Positions 53,484 through 62,702 of a stretch of DNA of 64,000 nt are shown piece after piece. Origin of the DNA: Propionimicrobium lymphophilum DSM 4903 (GTDB lineage: Bacteria; Actinomycetota; Actinomycetes; Propionibacteriales; Propionibacteriaceae). The stretch covers positions 62,001-126,000 of the forward strand of contig NZ_AUIB01000006.1 in assembly GCF_000423485.1 (NCBI RefSeq), given 5' to 3'. The notes beneath the pieces are model-generated. The model ran no database searches. It was not told the origin of the DNA and saw only the letters and a program-made list of their open reading frames with translations. Both the position numbers and the translations under genes were made by a program. Position 1 is the stretch's first letter. Every line of letters starts with the position of its first letter.

Positions 53484-55697
53484 GTGCAATCAGATTATCG
53501 ACTGTCGACGTTTAGGCGCTTCGCGGAGCCGCTTAGCGAGGTGCTAGGCGGCAAGACTGCCAAGCCGTTGGCTAGCCTGGGGCTGGAGACGGTCGGTGAT
53601 TTGCTGCGCCATTTTCCTAGGCGCTATTTATCGGGCACGCAGGTTACCGATCTTTCGAAGGTGATTCCAGGTGAAGAGGTTGCGTTGGTGGCCAGGGCCT
53701 CGAATATGCAGAAGTATGTCGACGGTCAGCGTTCGTATTTCCAGGACGAGATTGCTTCCCAAACCGGCACGAGGGCAAGGTCCTCCGCTAGAAAGGGGCG
53801 CATGAGTGGCACACTGCTGGGCGGTTCCGGCGAAATGTCTGTGACGTTTTTCGGTCGCGAATACATGCTGGACTATTGGCATAAAGAACTGGTCGGTGGA
53901 AAGACGGGGATTTTCGTCGGCAAAGTCGGCATCTGGCAGAACCGTCCGCAGATGACCAACCCGCAGTTCATCATGCTGGATTCGGCGGGTAAGCCGATTG
54001 GCAAGGGCAAACAAGACAAAATTCGGTTGGTTAATAGGGTCCAGCGTTCCAGCTTTGTCGGCATCTACCCGGCCACCAAATCGGCCAGCACTTGGCTGAT
54101 CGCGGACGCTGTCGAGGCTTTGCTCGAACTTCTTGTGGATTTGGAGGATCCGCTGCCGGCCGGGCTCAGAAAAGAGCTCGGGTTGATGGAAATTAACGAG
54201 GCAATCAATCAGATCCATCGTCCGGAGAATCTGGACGAAAACGACGACGCAAGGTATCGGCTGAAGTTCGACGAGGCCCTCGCGCTGCAGGTCGCCATGG
54301 CGGATAGACGTGCCGCCACTCGCGCCAACGAGGCTGCGCCAATTCAGTTGAAAGACGACGGGTTACTGGCCAAGTTCGATTCTCAATTGCCCTTTGAGCT
54401 GACCGGGGGGCAGCAGAAGGTTGGTGAAGAGATATTCGTGGACATGGCCAAGCCAGCTCCCATGCAGCGGCTGCTGCAAGGCGAGGTGGGTTCGGGCAAG
54501 ACGGTCGTTGCGCTGCGTGCCATGCTCGCCGCGCTTGACGCTGGCAAACAGGCCGTTCTGATGGCCCCAACGGAGGTGCTCGCCACCCAACATGCGGAGT
54601 CGATGTCGAAGCTTTTAGGCTCGCTCGGCCTTGATGTGGAGTTACTTACCGGTTCGATGGCAGGTTCGCAGGCGAAGACCGTGAGGTCGCGCATTGCGTC
54701 CGGACAGGCCCGGATAGTCGTCGGCACCCATGCGCTGATTTCCGCAGCAACCGAATTCCAAGACCTCGGCCTGGTGGTCATCGATGAGCAACATCGCTTC
54801 GGGGTTGCTCAGCGTGAAGCCCTGCAGCGCAAGGTGGGTCTTTGGCCGCACACGTTGGTGCTAACTGCAACCCCAATTCCGAGGTCTATCGCCATGACGA
54901 TCTTCGGCGATCTGGAGGTCTCGACTCTTCGGCAGTTGCCTGCTGGACGTCAAGAAATTCAGACAACCGTTGTGAACAGGGCGCAGAATCCGGGATGGGT
55001 GCCGAGGGTTTGGCAGCGGGTGCGCGAGGAAATCGAGAAGGGCCGTCAGGCATTCGTCGTCTGCCCGAGAATCTCCTCGACTGATGACGAATTGCCAACC
55101 GATTCCGAGGCTTCGCTCAGCGCGGCCGTCGAAGACGTCTTCGACGAATTATCCGCCGGCCCGCTTGCCGGTTTGCGGTTGGCCAAACTGCACGGGCGAA
55201 TGCCTGCGGAGAAGAAGGCCACGGTGATGGCCGATTTCGCTGCCGGGAACCTGGATGTGTTGATTTCAACCACGGTCATCGAGGTCGGCGTCGACGTGCC
55301 TAATGCCTCCGCGATGATCATCATCGATGCGGACAGGTTCGGCGTCGCCCAGCTTCATCAGCTTCGTGGTCGCATCGGGCGTGGCGGTTACGCGGGGCTT
55401 TGCCTGCTGTTGACGAATTCGGCTCCGGACAGCCCATCCTTGGAGAGACTCAACTGGGTTAGTGCCACCAGGGACGGCTTCCAGCTAGCCGAATACGATC
55501 TTGAGGTTCGTCGTGAGGGCAACATCATGGGGCCGGAACAATCCGGCGGCAGATCCGCGCTGCGGCTTCTTCGTGTCGTGACTGATTCCGATCTGATCGA
55601 GCGCAGCCGCGAGGTAGCCGAAAAGATTGAGGAGCTGGAAGATTTCGCTGATCTGCGTCACGATATGGCGCTTTCGATCGAAAGCCAGGACGCCTGA
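53484..55697 (+). CDS. recG: ATP-dependent DNA helicase RecG
   Basis: Remodels stalled forks and Holliday junctions. The N-terminal wedge domain (OB fold, about 60-250) contains LSGTQVTDLSKVIPGE; the helicase core has Walker A GEVGSGKTVVA, DEQHRFG, TATPIPRS, and the C-terminal TTVIEVGVDVPNA and QLRGRIGRGG motifs. Length is 737 residues. The start is GTG 53484, placed by the TAAAGT box. It follows rpmB and precedes rsmD and coaD, a common actinobacterial order. Confidence 0.95.
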   Translation: MQSDYRLSTFRRFAEPLSEVLGGKTAKPLASLGLETVGDLLRHFPRRYLSGTQVTDLSKVIPGEEVALVARASNMQKYVDGQRSYFQDEIASQTGTRARSSARKGRMSGTLLGGSGEMSVTFFGREYMLDYWHKELVGGKTGIFVGKVGIWQNRPQMTNPQFIMLDSAGKPIGKGKQDKIRLVNRVQRSSFVGIYPATKSASTWLIADAVEALLELLVDLEDPLPAGLRKELGLMEINEAINQIHRPENLDENDDARYRLKFDEALALQVAMADRRAATRANEAAPIQLKDDGLLAKFDSQLPFELTGGQQKVGEEIFVDMAKPAPMQRLLQGEVGSGKTVVALRAMLAALDAGKQAVLMAPTEVLATQHAESMSKLLGSLGLDVELLTGSMAGSQAKTVRSRIASGQARIVVGTHALISAATEFQDLGLVVIDEQHRFGVAQREALQRKVGLWPHTLVLTATPIPRSIAMTIFGDLEVSTLRQLPAGRQEIQTTVVNRAQNPGWVPRVWQRVREEIEKGRQAFVVCPRISSTDDELPTDSEASLSAAVEDVFDELSAGPLAGLRLAKLHGRMPAEKKATVMADFAAGNLDVLISTTVIEVGVDVPNASAMIIIDADRFGVAQLHQLRGRIGRGGYAGLCLLLTNSAPDSPSLERLNWVSATRDGFQLAEYDLEVRREGNIMGPEQSGGRSALRLLRVVTDSDLIERSREVAEKIEELEDFADLRHDMALSIESQDA

Positions 55698-55712
55698 TTT
55701 TGGGCTCAAAAA

Positions 55713-55746
55713 AATTGCCGGTTGGCGCCGTTGCCAACCGGCAATT
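55713..55746. terminator. Bidirectional terminator after recG
   Basis: A 14-bp perfect stem (AATTGCCGGTTGGC and complement) with a 6-nt loop lies between convergent genes. The minus strand carries TTTTTTT after the stem. Confidence 0.85.
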
Positions 55747-55754
55747 GATGGTTT

Positions 55755-56174
55755 TTATTCGGCGGGTTCTTCGCCGAATGTGAAGGTGCGTCCGGAGATC
55801 TCTTTGGCAGGGGTGACTCGAACGTAGTTCGGCTTAACCGTCGGAACCCAAGGCAGCAGAGGCAGCTTGTCGAGCAGCTTCAACTCGACCTCATCGGTCA
55901 CGACCTCGCCGCGGCCGTCAACAATGACACTCCAACCGGTCTCCTCCGTCCAGCCGTCGGCCTCGAAGCAGACGTGGCTGTTAGTGGCCAGCGCGTCGAG
56001 CTTGCTGCCCGCAGCGCTGCGGAAAACGATTGATTCGCCGTCGACGGCGTAGTTGATCGGGAAAATCTCGGGCGTGCCGTCCTGATCGATGACGGCGAGA
56101 CGACCCAGAGACTGGGATGCAAGGTAACCCCAGCAGGATGCTTCGGGGATTATCGATACGGGAGATTCAGTCAT
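55755..56174 (-). CDS. Pyridoxamine-5'-phosphate-oxidase-family protein
   Basis: A 139-residue split-barrel flavin-binding-like protein. ASQSLGRLAVIDQDGTPEIFPINYAVDGE and the following SKLDALATNSHVCFEADGW are typical of the actinobacterial PPOX family, which may bind FMN or F420. The substrate is unknown. It has a poor ribosome-binding site and runs divergently from rsmD with a 53-nt gap. Confidence 0.82.
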   Translation of the reverse strand: MTESPVSIIPEASCWGYLASQSLGRLAVIDQDGTPEIFPINYAVDGESIVFRSAAGSKLDALATNSHVCFEADGWTEETGWSVIVDGRGEVVTDEVELKLLDKLPLLPWVPTVKPNYVRVTPAKEISGRTFTFGEEPAE

Positions 56175-56227
56175 GGTTTAATCATCTCTCATTTTTGCCT
56201 GGTTTGTTAGCCAGATAGCCTACTTAT

Positions 56228-56800
56228 GTGAGCAGAATTATTGCCGGTGCTGCGAAGGGTGTCAGACTCAAGGCTCCCGCCGGGGCTAATACCCGTCCGA
56301 CCACCGATATAACTCGCGAGGCATTTTTTAACTCGTTGGCCACCTGGTTCGACTGTGCGGGCGTCGAAACTTCTCAGCAGATGGCAGGCGTGGCCATGCT
56401 CGACCTGTATGCGGGCAGCGGGGCCATCGGTCTGGAGGCGGTCAGCAGGGGAGCGGACGCGACTCTCGTAGAGAAAGCCAGGCCGGCATCGGCCGTCATC
56501 GCGGAGAACATGCGCTTGGCCCGTCTAAAAGCTGCCCTCGTCACCTGCTCCGTCGAGTCTTATCTGGCCGGTCAACCGAAATCCTTCGACCTGGTCTGGC
56601 TGGATCCGCCCTATGATGTCACCACGGCACGAATCAACGAGTTGGTGGCTAAACTGACTAGAGGCTGGTTGACGCAAGACGCGCTGGTGGTCATTGAAAG
56701 GTCCGTTCGCGACGAGCCCCCCACCTGGCCTAGTGAATACGACGAGGTGTGGGATAAGCGCTACGGCGAAACTGCGCTGTACTACGCCAGGTTTAGTTAG
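56228..56800 (+). CDS. rsmD: 16S rRNA (guanine966-N2)-methyltransferase
   Basis: Methylates G966 of 16S rRNA with AdoMet. IIAGAAKGVRLKAP and RPTTDITREAFFNSL start the protein, the AdoMet-binding DLYAGSGAIGLEA is at about residue 60, and the catalytic LDPPYD follows near 125. Length is 190 residues. The start is GTG 56228 with TAGCCT 6 nt upstream. Adjacent coaD follows after 6 nt. Confidence 0.94.
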   Translation: MSRIIAGAAKGVRLKAPAGANTRPTTDITREAFFNSLATWFDCAGVETSQQMAGVAMLDLYAGSGAIGLEAVSRGADATLVEKARPASAVIAENMRLARLKAALVTCSVESYLAGQPKSFDLVWLDPPYDVTTARINELVAKLTRGWLTQDALVVIERSVRDEPPTWPSEYDEVWDKRYGETALYYARFS

Positions 56801-56806
56801 GAAGCT

Positions 56807-57289
56807 ATGGAAAAGTCAGTGATTGCTGTGGTTCCGGGGTCTTTCGACCCGATCACGCTAGGCCACCTGGACATCATTAATCGTGCCGCTGACGTGTTTA
56901 ACGAGGTCATCGTCGCGGTCGGGCGCAACACCACTAAGAACTACATGTTTGAGCCGAACAAGCGTTTTGAATTGGTTTGCGACGCTGTCAGCGGAATCAA
57001 GAATGTTCGCGCAGCGAGCATCGGGGGTTTGTTGATCGATTTTTGCCGCGAAAATGGGGCCTCCGTCATCGTCAAGGGTGTGCGCTTTGGCTCGGATTTC
57101 GACTACGAACTTCAGATGGCGCAGATGAACCGCGCGCTGGGTGGGATCGAAACGGTGCTGCTGCCGGCAGGACGCGAATTCGGCACGGTCTCCAGCTCAA
57201 TCCTGCGCGAGGTCGCTCACAATGGGGGAGATATCAGCCAGTTCGTGACGCCAGCAGTGAACCAGGCGGTTCTTGAGCGCCTTTCTTAA
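56807..57289 (+). CDS. coaD: Phosphopantetheine adenylyltransferase
   Basis: Fourth step of CoA biosynthesis. The nucleotidyltransferase motif PGSFDPITLGHLDII and the C-terminal SSSILREVAHNGGDIS are diagnostic. Length is 160 residues. It lies 6 nt after rsmD and is co-transcribed with it, as in many bacteria. Confidence 0.96.
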   Translation: MEKSVIAVVPGSFDPITLGHLDIINRAADVFNEVIVAVGRNTTKNYMFEPNKRFELVCDAVSGIKNVRAASIGGLLIDFCRENGASVIVKGVRFGSDFDYELQMAQMNRALGGIETVLLPAGREFGTVSSSILREVAHNGGDISQFVTPAVNQAVLERLS

Positions 57290-57340
57290 AGTTTTAGCGC
57301 TTGTCTGAATATTTTGTTCCGATGTGCTTGGCTAGCTGAC

Positions 57341-57844
57341 ATGAGAGATCCATATGAAGGTATTCCCGCACCAGCGAAGCTGAACGTCACAAGCAAGGAC
57401 TTCGAGGACGGTGCGCCGTTACCCGTAGATACCACCGCCAGCGAGGGCGGCAAGAACATCTCTCCGCAGCTTTCCTGGAGCGACGTGCCTAAGGGCACGA
57501 AGGTTTTCTACGTCCACTGCTACGACCCCGACGCGCCAACTCCGTCCGGTTACTGGCACTGGTCGCTGGTCAACATTCCTGCATATGTGAACAGCTTAGA
57601 CCGGGACGCGGCGAAGAACCCGCCGGCAGGCGCCATCACGCTGAGGAACGACAACGGGCAGCGGGAGTACATGGGCGCAGCCCCGCCAGCCGGCCACGGC
57701 CCGCACCGCTACTTTTTCACGGTCTATGCCCTCGACGCTCCGCTAGATATCAACGAGAGCACCACCGCCACTACCGCATCTTTCATGGCGAGGATGCACA
57801 CGTTGGCTCGCGGCAGCGTTGTTGGCACATTTGAAAACAAGTAA
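57341..57844 (+). CDS. YbhB/YbcL-family (PEBP, Raf-kinase-inhibitor-like) protein
   Basis: A 167-residue phosphatidylethanolamine-binding-like protein. The fold motifs ISPQLSWSDVP, YDPDAPTPSGYWHWSLVNIP and GPHRYFFTVYALD are complete, including the anion-binding pocket residues. No signal peptide. The ligand in bacteria is unknown. ATG 57341 gives the usual family start; the frame is open to 57314. Confidence 0.9.
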   Translation: MRDPYEGIPAPAKLNVTSKDFEDGAPLPVDTTASEGGKNISPQLSWSDVPKGTKVFYVHCYDPDAPTPSGYWHWSLVNIPAYVNSLDRDAAKNPPAGAITLRNDNGQREYMGAAPPAGHGPHRYFFTVYALDAPLDINESTTATTASFMARMHTLARGSVVGTFENK

Positions 57845-58028
57845 TTTAACAAGGCTTCGTAGCGGCTGATATAGTCGCTCGACGCATTAGTTTTAGCTAC
57901 ACGCCACCAGTTGCGGTTAATAATTTTGACCCAAAATGGTTGTCGCGTTATGCTAGAGCGCTGTTGCACGCTAGCCGCGTGCCGATGTGAAATTGAACTT
58001 ATTATCTAGTGGAAGAGGGCTCGCGACC

Positions 58029-58472
58029 GTGCCTACATACAGCCCAAAGCCTGGTGACTTGACCAGGAACTGGCTCGTCATTGACGCTGAGGACGTTGTC
58101 CTCGGCCGGTTGGCGACCACTGTTGCCAATTTGCTCCGCGGCAAGCACAAGCCGACTTTTGCGCCGCACATGGACGGCGGCGACTTTGTCGTCGTTATCA
58201 ACGCTGGCAAGGTGTCGCTTTCTGGCAAGAAAGCTGAAGAAGATTTGCGTTACTCAGTTACCGGTGCTCCTGGTGGCATGAAGGTTGCTACCGCTGGCGA
58301 ATTGCGTGCCAAGGACCCGCGCAAACTGGTTGAGCGCGCTGTTTGGGGCATGATGCCGAAGAACAAGCTGAGCCGTCGCCAGATGGGCAAGCTGAAGGTT
58401 TACGCAGGCGCGGAGCACCCGCACGCCGCACAGAAGCCTCAGCCGTACGAGATTAAGCAGGTCGCGCAGTAG
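58029..58472 (+). CDS. rplM: 50S ribosomal protein L13
   Basis: A 147-residue large-subunit assembly protein. [28 protein letters not shown] and [13 protein letters not shown] are characteristic. GTG 58029 (PTYSPKPGD) is used because actinobacterial L13 proteins begin there; the frame is open back to 57987. The 57845-58028 leader is AT-rich at 57915-57950 and may hold a promoter and control region for the L13-S9 operon. I see no recognisable leader-peptide or binding structure in it. Confidence 0.94.
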   Translation: MPTYSPKPGDLTRNWLVIDAEDVVLGRLATTVANLLRGKHKPTFAPHMDGGDFVVVINAGKVSLSGKKAEEDLRYSVTGAPGGMKVATAGELRAKDPRKLVERAVWGMMPKNKLSRRQMGKLKVYAGAEHPHAAQKPQPYEIKQVAQ

Positions 58473-58493
58473 GCGCGAAGGTAAGGACGTACT

Positions 58494-59024
58494 GTGACCG
58501 AAACGCAGACTGAAGACCTCTCAGTAGAGGCCACCGGAACCGAAGGTTTCGTTGACGAAAATGACCGTAACATTGCTTACCGCTCGGATTCGGCCCCGCA
58601 GACAGCTGTCGCTGGCGCCGACCGTTCCGCTGTGATCGCTCCAGGTCACGGCACCGGCAGGCGCAAGCAGGCTGTTGCTCGCGTTCGCCTGATCCCCGGC
58701 ACCGGTAACTTCACCATTAACGGGCGTACCCTCGAGGACGTTTTCCCCGACAAGCTGCACCAGCAGACCGTCAAGGAGCCGCTGGTTGCTCTCGGTGTCG
58801 AGGACGCATACGACGTCGTCGTTCGCATTAACGGTGGCGGCATCACCGGTCAGGCTGGCGCACTCCGCCTGGGCATCGCCCGTGCGCTGAACCAGATCGA
58901 CCGCGACGCCAACCGTCCGGCCCTGAAGAAGGCCGGTCTGCTGACCCGCGACGCACGTAAGAAGGAGCGCAAGAAGGCTGGTCTGAAGAAGGCCCGTAAG
59001 GCTCCGCAATACTCGAAGCGTTAA
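58494..59024 (+). CDS. rpsI: 30S ribosomal protein S9
   Basis: A 176-residue small-subunit protein. The usual S9 core begins [17 protein letters not shown] and ends in the universal SKR tail that reaches the P-site tRNA. About 50 acidic residues precede the core, an extension often seen in actinobacteria. The start is GTG 58494, with AAGGTAAGG upstream. It lies 21 nt after rplM and ends before a strong terminator. Confidence 0.95.
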   Translation: MTETQTEDLSVEATGTEGFVDENDRNIAYRSDSAPQTAVAGADRSAVIAPGHGTGRRKQAVARVRLIPGTGNFTINGRTLEDVFPDKLHQQTVKEPLVALGVEDAYDVVVRINGGGITGQAGALRLGIARALNQIDRDANRPALKKAGLLTRDARKKERKKAGLKKARKAPQYSKR

Positions 59025-59036
59025 GACTTCAAAAAT

Positions 59037-59072
59037 ATGCCGTCGTCCCTTCCGGGCGGCGGCATTTTTTTT
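59037..59072 (+). terminator. Intrinsic terminator of rplM-rpsI
   Basis: A 12-bp stem (two G-T pairs) with a CTTCC loop is followed by TTTTTTTT. Confidence 0.9.
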
Positions 59073-59170
59073 GGGACCTTTGGCAATAATCGTTGTTATT
59101 TGGCGCTCGTTACGAGATTTAGCATGGGTCTTGTTGTACATTTTTCTTTGCGAAATTGAGAGGACGCGAT

Positions 59171-59899
59171 ATGCAAACAGAGATTCAACAGCCCGCCTGG
59201 TCGCTGAGCAGAAGGCTCGGTGCGTGGGGAGTGCATTTCTTCACCATGAGCGGCCTAATCTGGGCTGTCCTTGCCATCGGCGCGTTAAATGCTGGCCATC
59301 TGAAGCTGATGTGGCTCTGGTTGGGCATCTCTCTGGTCGTCGACTCGATTGACGGCCCGATGTCTCGAAAGATCCGGGTCACCGAGGTCTATCCCTGGTT
59401 TTCCGGTGCGATGGTGGACAACATCGTAGACTACATGACTTGGACCCTCATTCCCGCGCTTTTCATCGCTGCCCAGGTGCCGCTCGGCACTAAGCCCCTG
59501 GTCTATGTCGCCCTTGCGATGATCCTGATGTCCTCGATGTTCTGCTACGCAAACACAAAGATGAAATCGAGCGACTGGTATTTCGTCGGTTTCCCGGCGG
59601 CCTGGAACGTGATCGCCGTCGTCATGTGGATTTTCCAGACGCAGGTCGCCCTCAACTGGGTCGTGATTGTGGTCTTTAGCGTGCTGGCGGTCATTCCTTG
59701 GCAGTGGGTGCACCCGTTTAGGGTTCGCAAGTTGCGGTCGGTCACGGCCACATGCGCGTGCATTTGGGTCGCGGCTACGGCCTTTATGGTGGCTCTTCAG
59801 CCTGTTCACCCCTGGTGGCTCGTCGCTATCTGGTTGGTTGCCGGTCTTTGGATCATCCTCGTCGGCGCGTTGAAGAGCTTCACATCGTTTCTGGACTGA
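59171..59899 (+). CDS. Phosphatidylcholine-synthase-like CDP-alcohol phosphatidyltransferase
   Basis: A 242-residue membrane enzyme with about eight hydrophobic segments. The CDP-alcohol phosphatidyltransferase motif is present with Asp58, Asp61-Gly62, Arg66, Gly79, Asp83 and Asp87 (DSIDGPMSRKI ... SGAMVDNIVDY). The longer gap before the Gly and the IDGPMSR wording match Pcs enzymes, which condense CDP-diacylglycerol directly with choline to give phosphatidylcholine. GAGAGGAC lies upstream of ATG 59171. No choline-uptake gene is nearby. Its end overlaps the convergent gene by 20 nt. Confidence 0.78.
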   Translation: MQTEIQQPAWSLSRRLGAWGVHFFTMSGLIWAVLAIGALNAGHLKLMWLWLGISLVVDSIDGPMSRKIRVTEVYPWFSGAMVDNIVDYMTWTLIPALFIAAQVPLGTKPLVYVALAMILMSSMFCYANTKMKSSDWYFVGFPAAWNVIAVVMWIFQTQVALNWVVIVVFSVLAVIPWQWVHPFRVRKLRSVTATCACIWVAATAFMVALQPVHPWWLVAIWLVAGLWIILVGALKSFTSFLD

Positions 59900-60761
59900 C
59901 CCGACGAAGGTTGTTGGAGACCCGCTTGTCCATCCAGGCCTTCGTTCCCTCGAGCAGGATGGTGCTTGCGATGAGCAACGCGATGACGACGATGACGATC
60001 GGCGGATAATGCTTTCCGTTCAACGCGAAGTAGACGTATGGCGCGGTGAAGGTGACGACAGTCGTCACCATCCCTGCAAGACGCATCAGGAATTTTTTCG
60101 CGGTGAACATCGTTAAGATGCCCCAGGTGTAGGGGATTGCCGTGCCCAGATCGATGGCCCACAGCGCCCATAGGGAGCCCTCGAATTGTTCGACGAAGGA
60201 AACCGGTAGCACCCTGAGGGCTGAATAAACCAGCACCACCACGTAGGCCCAGAACTTAAAGTTTGTCGCTATCCGTACTAATGTCGAGCGTCGGATAAGC
60301 CGGATTCCTTGGTTAGTTAGCTCTCTTTCGTGCCTTGCCGAGACTAACAACCCGTCCTGCCCGTCGAGCACTCGATGCAGCAGGTCAAGATCATCCGTGC
60401 CTGCTTGTTTGAGCAGGTGATCGAGGAAAATTCTGGGGGCGATTCCCACTGGGGTTACTAGTCGGCCATTGACTTGCTGCTTTGGGCCGAGCTCACTAAG
60501 CGGCCATTTCTTTCGCCATTGTTCGATTTGGGCGTCGTTCATAGGCGCCAGCCAAAGCCGTTCCCTTTTCCTGAAGGAATCTCTCATCAGCGCGCAAAAA
60601 TCTGCGTATTCGCCTTCCGTTTCCGGCACCCTCATTTTGGGCAACTCCCGGATGTGCCAATCGCGAAGGTCGCCCAGTCGGTCGATTCCGGCAGCGTTTT
60701 TTACCGCTTCTGGCCACAGCTCGAATGAGGTGCCCGCTGAGGGACTTAGCGAAAGTTTCAC
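59880..60761 (-). CDS. Membrane protein with cytosolic N-terminal domain, unknown function
   Basis: A 293-residue protein that I do not recognise. About 165 soluble residues (WPEAVKNAAGI, RDWHIRELPKMR, EGEYADFCALMRDSFRKRERLW) are followed by four hydrophobic segments (about 168-275) and a basic tail. The last 20 nt overlap the 3' end of the phosphatidylcholine-synthase-like gene, so the pair forms antisense 3' ends. No catalytic motif is visible. Confidence 0.65.
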   Translation of the reverse strand: MKLSLSPSAGTSFELWPEAVKNAAGIDRLGDLRDWHIRELPKMRVPETEGEYADFCALMRDSFRKRERLWLAPMNDAQIEQWRKKWPLSELGPKQQVNGRLVTPVGIAPRIFLDHLLKQAGTDDLDLLHRVLDGQDGLLVSARHERELTNQGIRLIRRSTLVRIATNFKFWAYVVVLVYSALRVLPVSFVEQFEGSLWALWAIDLGTAIPYTWGILTMFTAKKFLMRLAGMVTTVVTFTAPYVYFALNGKHYPPIVIVVIALLIASTILLEGTKAWMDKRVSNNLRRVSPETM

Positions 60762-60810
60762 CCGATTAACCTACCTGTTAGTTAGCTATCTAGCGCATGG
60801 GGAATCGCCG

Positions 60811-60816
60811 TATGCT
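60811..60816 (+). promoter_or_regulatory. -10 box (TATGCT) for the leaderless thiamine-binding-like gene
   Basis: TATGCT is 6 nt before ATG 60823, with no ribosome-binding site. Confidence 0.5.
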
Positions 60817-60822
60817 GGATGC

Positions 60823-61125
60823 ATGTTAGTTGCTTTCTGTATTACCCCATCCACTTCTGGCGAAGACGGCTCCGTGCACGACGCAGTGGCGGCGGCGGTC
60901 AAAGTTGTTCGCGATTCTGGGCTACCCAACGAGACCACGTCCATGTTCACCACAATTGAGGGCGAGTGGTACGAGTGCATGAAGGTCGTCAAGGACGCCT
61001 GCGACGCCGTCGCCAAGTTCGGTCCGAGAGTCGCCCTTGTGCTTAAAGCCGACATTCGCGGAGACCGCACGGGAGAAATGCAGGGCAAAGTCGACCGCTT
61101 GGAGAAGGCGCTAGAAGAACTCTGA
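60823..61125 (+). CDS. MTH1187/YkoF-family thiamine-binding-like protein
   Basis: A 100-residue ferredoxin-like-fold protein. MLVAFCITPSTSGEDGSVHDAV, a TMFTTIEGEW-like core (SMFTTIEGEWYECM) and VALVLKADIRGDRTGEMQGKVD match the small family once called DUF77, some of whose members bind thiamine. ATG 60823 is set by the TATGCT box; the frame is open far upstream but overlaps the divergent gene. It ends 2 nt before the stop of the convergent DUF2252 gene. No TPP riboswitch is seen. Confidence 0.82.
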   Translation: MLVAFCITPSTSGEDGSVHDAVAAAVKVVRDSGLPNETTSMFTTIEGEWYECMKVVKDACDAVAKFGPRVALVLKADIRGDRTGEMQGKVDRLEKALEEL

Positions 61126-61127
61126 GG

Positions 61128-62570
61128 CTAGATGCCGTCGATGGACGCGATCCGTCCGTCCTTAATGGCTTTCACGAACTTTTCGTGGTCCGACTCGTTC
61201 TGGTCTGCATAGGCCCGGGCGAAGTTGGACATCGCCTCCGCGAGCTTGTCGGACTTGCCGATGTATCCGATGATCATTGACGCGCCGGAGGTCCTGGCGT
61301 GGGACTTGGCCAGCAGCAACCCTAGCACCCCCGCGTAGTCGGCGAGTGCCTTCGGGTCTAGGTCGTCGATCAGAATGGCGCCCTTCATGTTTCGCCACTG
61401 GCGGACGTAGAACTGAACGGGGCCAGATCCCTCGTCGAGTCCTTCATCGTCCGGGTCGTATTCCCCGAGAGCGGGCGTCGAGGTCCAGCCGAGCAACGGA
61501 TCACTGACCGTCTGCAGACACTGCTGATATTCCACGACCCGCTGGCCTTGGTGAGAGTGCAACGGGACGTCGCCGTGCACGTGCTTTGCTAGTACAGAAC
61601 GCCTTGCCTGCTTCAACTGTAGGAATAGAACGTCTTCTGGGCTCGAGCCCTGCAGCAGTGCCAGGTAGCTGCGTAGCCCGACAGAACCGACGCCCACCAC
61701 CTTGTGCGCGACATCCACGAGTGTGTAGCCGTCCAGCAGGCGTTGCCACTGGGGCTGCAGAGTCTCTAGGTAGTTATCCAGCGCCTTCCCTAGCTGTTCC
61801 GCACGCGCGGGGGAGGTGTGGATGAAAAGCGGGGGATCGTCGATGATCTTGCGCTTTCCGTCAGATTCTTCTTTCGTGATCTTCGGCAAGGATCGGTCGG
61901 AGGTGCGCTTGCGGGCCTTCTTCACCGCGCGCTCTATTTCCGAATGCAACGCGGTCTCATTGACGGTCTCCTTTAGCCGGTCGACGTCGAGGCGGTTGAA
62001 AGACCTGCGAAGCAGCGGCTGGGTGGCGAGCCAGCGAAGCTCGTCGCGATATTCGATGACGCAGGTCATGACCGCCTCGTGGCAGTCATCCTCGCTGACG
62101 CCGTTCTCTCGACCGGCGATCCATAGGCTGGCCACCAGACGACGCAAATCCCATTCCCAAGGGCCAGGGTGCGCTTCGTCGAAGTCGTTGACGTCCATGA
62201 CTAGCTCACCCTCTGGGGAACGATAGAAACCGAAATTCCCCATGTGGGCGTCGCCGCAGACAATCGGCTTGATGCCGGTGTACGGCAGGGTGGCGCAGTC
62301 ATCGGCGAAGATGCTCGCTGCACCTCGGAAGAATCCGTATGGCGAGGTTGCCATCCGGCCGTGACGCAGCGGAATTAACATCCCGACGCGCCCGTAGTCT
62401 GATTCGATGACCTGGCGTACTGGGTCAACCCGATCCGGGCTGGCCTGCCAGCCTCCAAGGTCCTCCCTGGAAACTTTTTCGCGTAGCCCCTTGCCGTAGG
62501 CAAGTCTCTGCGGCCTGGTTGACCGCTGCCTGGTTAACGTTGGCTTGGCTAGATCTTCGAGAGGTTCCAT
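61128..62570 (-). CDS. DUF2252 protein (kinase-like fold)
   Basis: A 480-residue soluble protein. The family markers RMATSPYGFFRGAA, CGDAHMGNFGFY, VMDVNDFDEAHPGPWEWDLRRL and the later VVGVGSVGLRSY are complete. The HxxN and DxND-like pairs (DAHMGNF, DVNDFD) resemble the catalytic loop and Mg-binding Asp of kinase-like proteins, so phosphotransfer is possible but unproven. The start at 62570 is chosen because AAGGA lies 7 nt upstream; a GTG at 62606 adds 12 residues. Confidence 0.82.
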   Translation of the reverse strand: MEPLEDLAKPTLTRQRSTRPQRLAYGKGLREKVSREDLGGWQASPDRVDPVRQVIESDYGRVGMLIPLRHGRMATSPYGFFRGAASIFADDCATLPYTGIKPIVCGDAHMGNFGFYRSPEGELVMDVNDFDEAHPGPWEWDLRRLVASLWIAGRENGVSEDDCHEAVMTCVIEYRDELRWLATQPLLRRSFNRLDVDRLKETVNETALHSEIERAVKKARKRTSDRSLPKITKEESDGKRKIIDDPPLFIHTSPARAEQLGKALDNYLETLQPQWQRLLDGYTLVDVAHKVVGVGSVGLRSYLALLQGSSPEDVLFLQLKQARRSVLAKHVHGDVPLHSHQGQRVVEYQQCLQTVSDPLLGWTSTPALGEYDPDDEGLDEGSGPVQFYVRQWRNMKGAILIDDLDPKALADYAGVLGLLLAKSHARTSGASMIIGYIGKSDKLAEAMSNFARAYADQNESDHEKFVKAIKDGRIASIDGI

Positions 62571-62702
62571 ACGCACATCCTTGCACTTGGCCGGAGTCAT
62601 TTCCACCGAGTCGATGGTGAACGTCGCTGTGACCTAGCTGTGAGGACATTGGTTTGTGCCATATCCACACTTAAACTTGATGGTGAAGCGAAAGGTGGAT
62701 TA

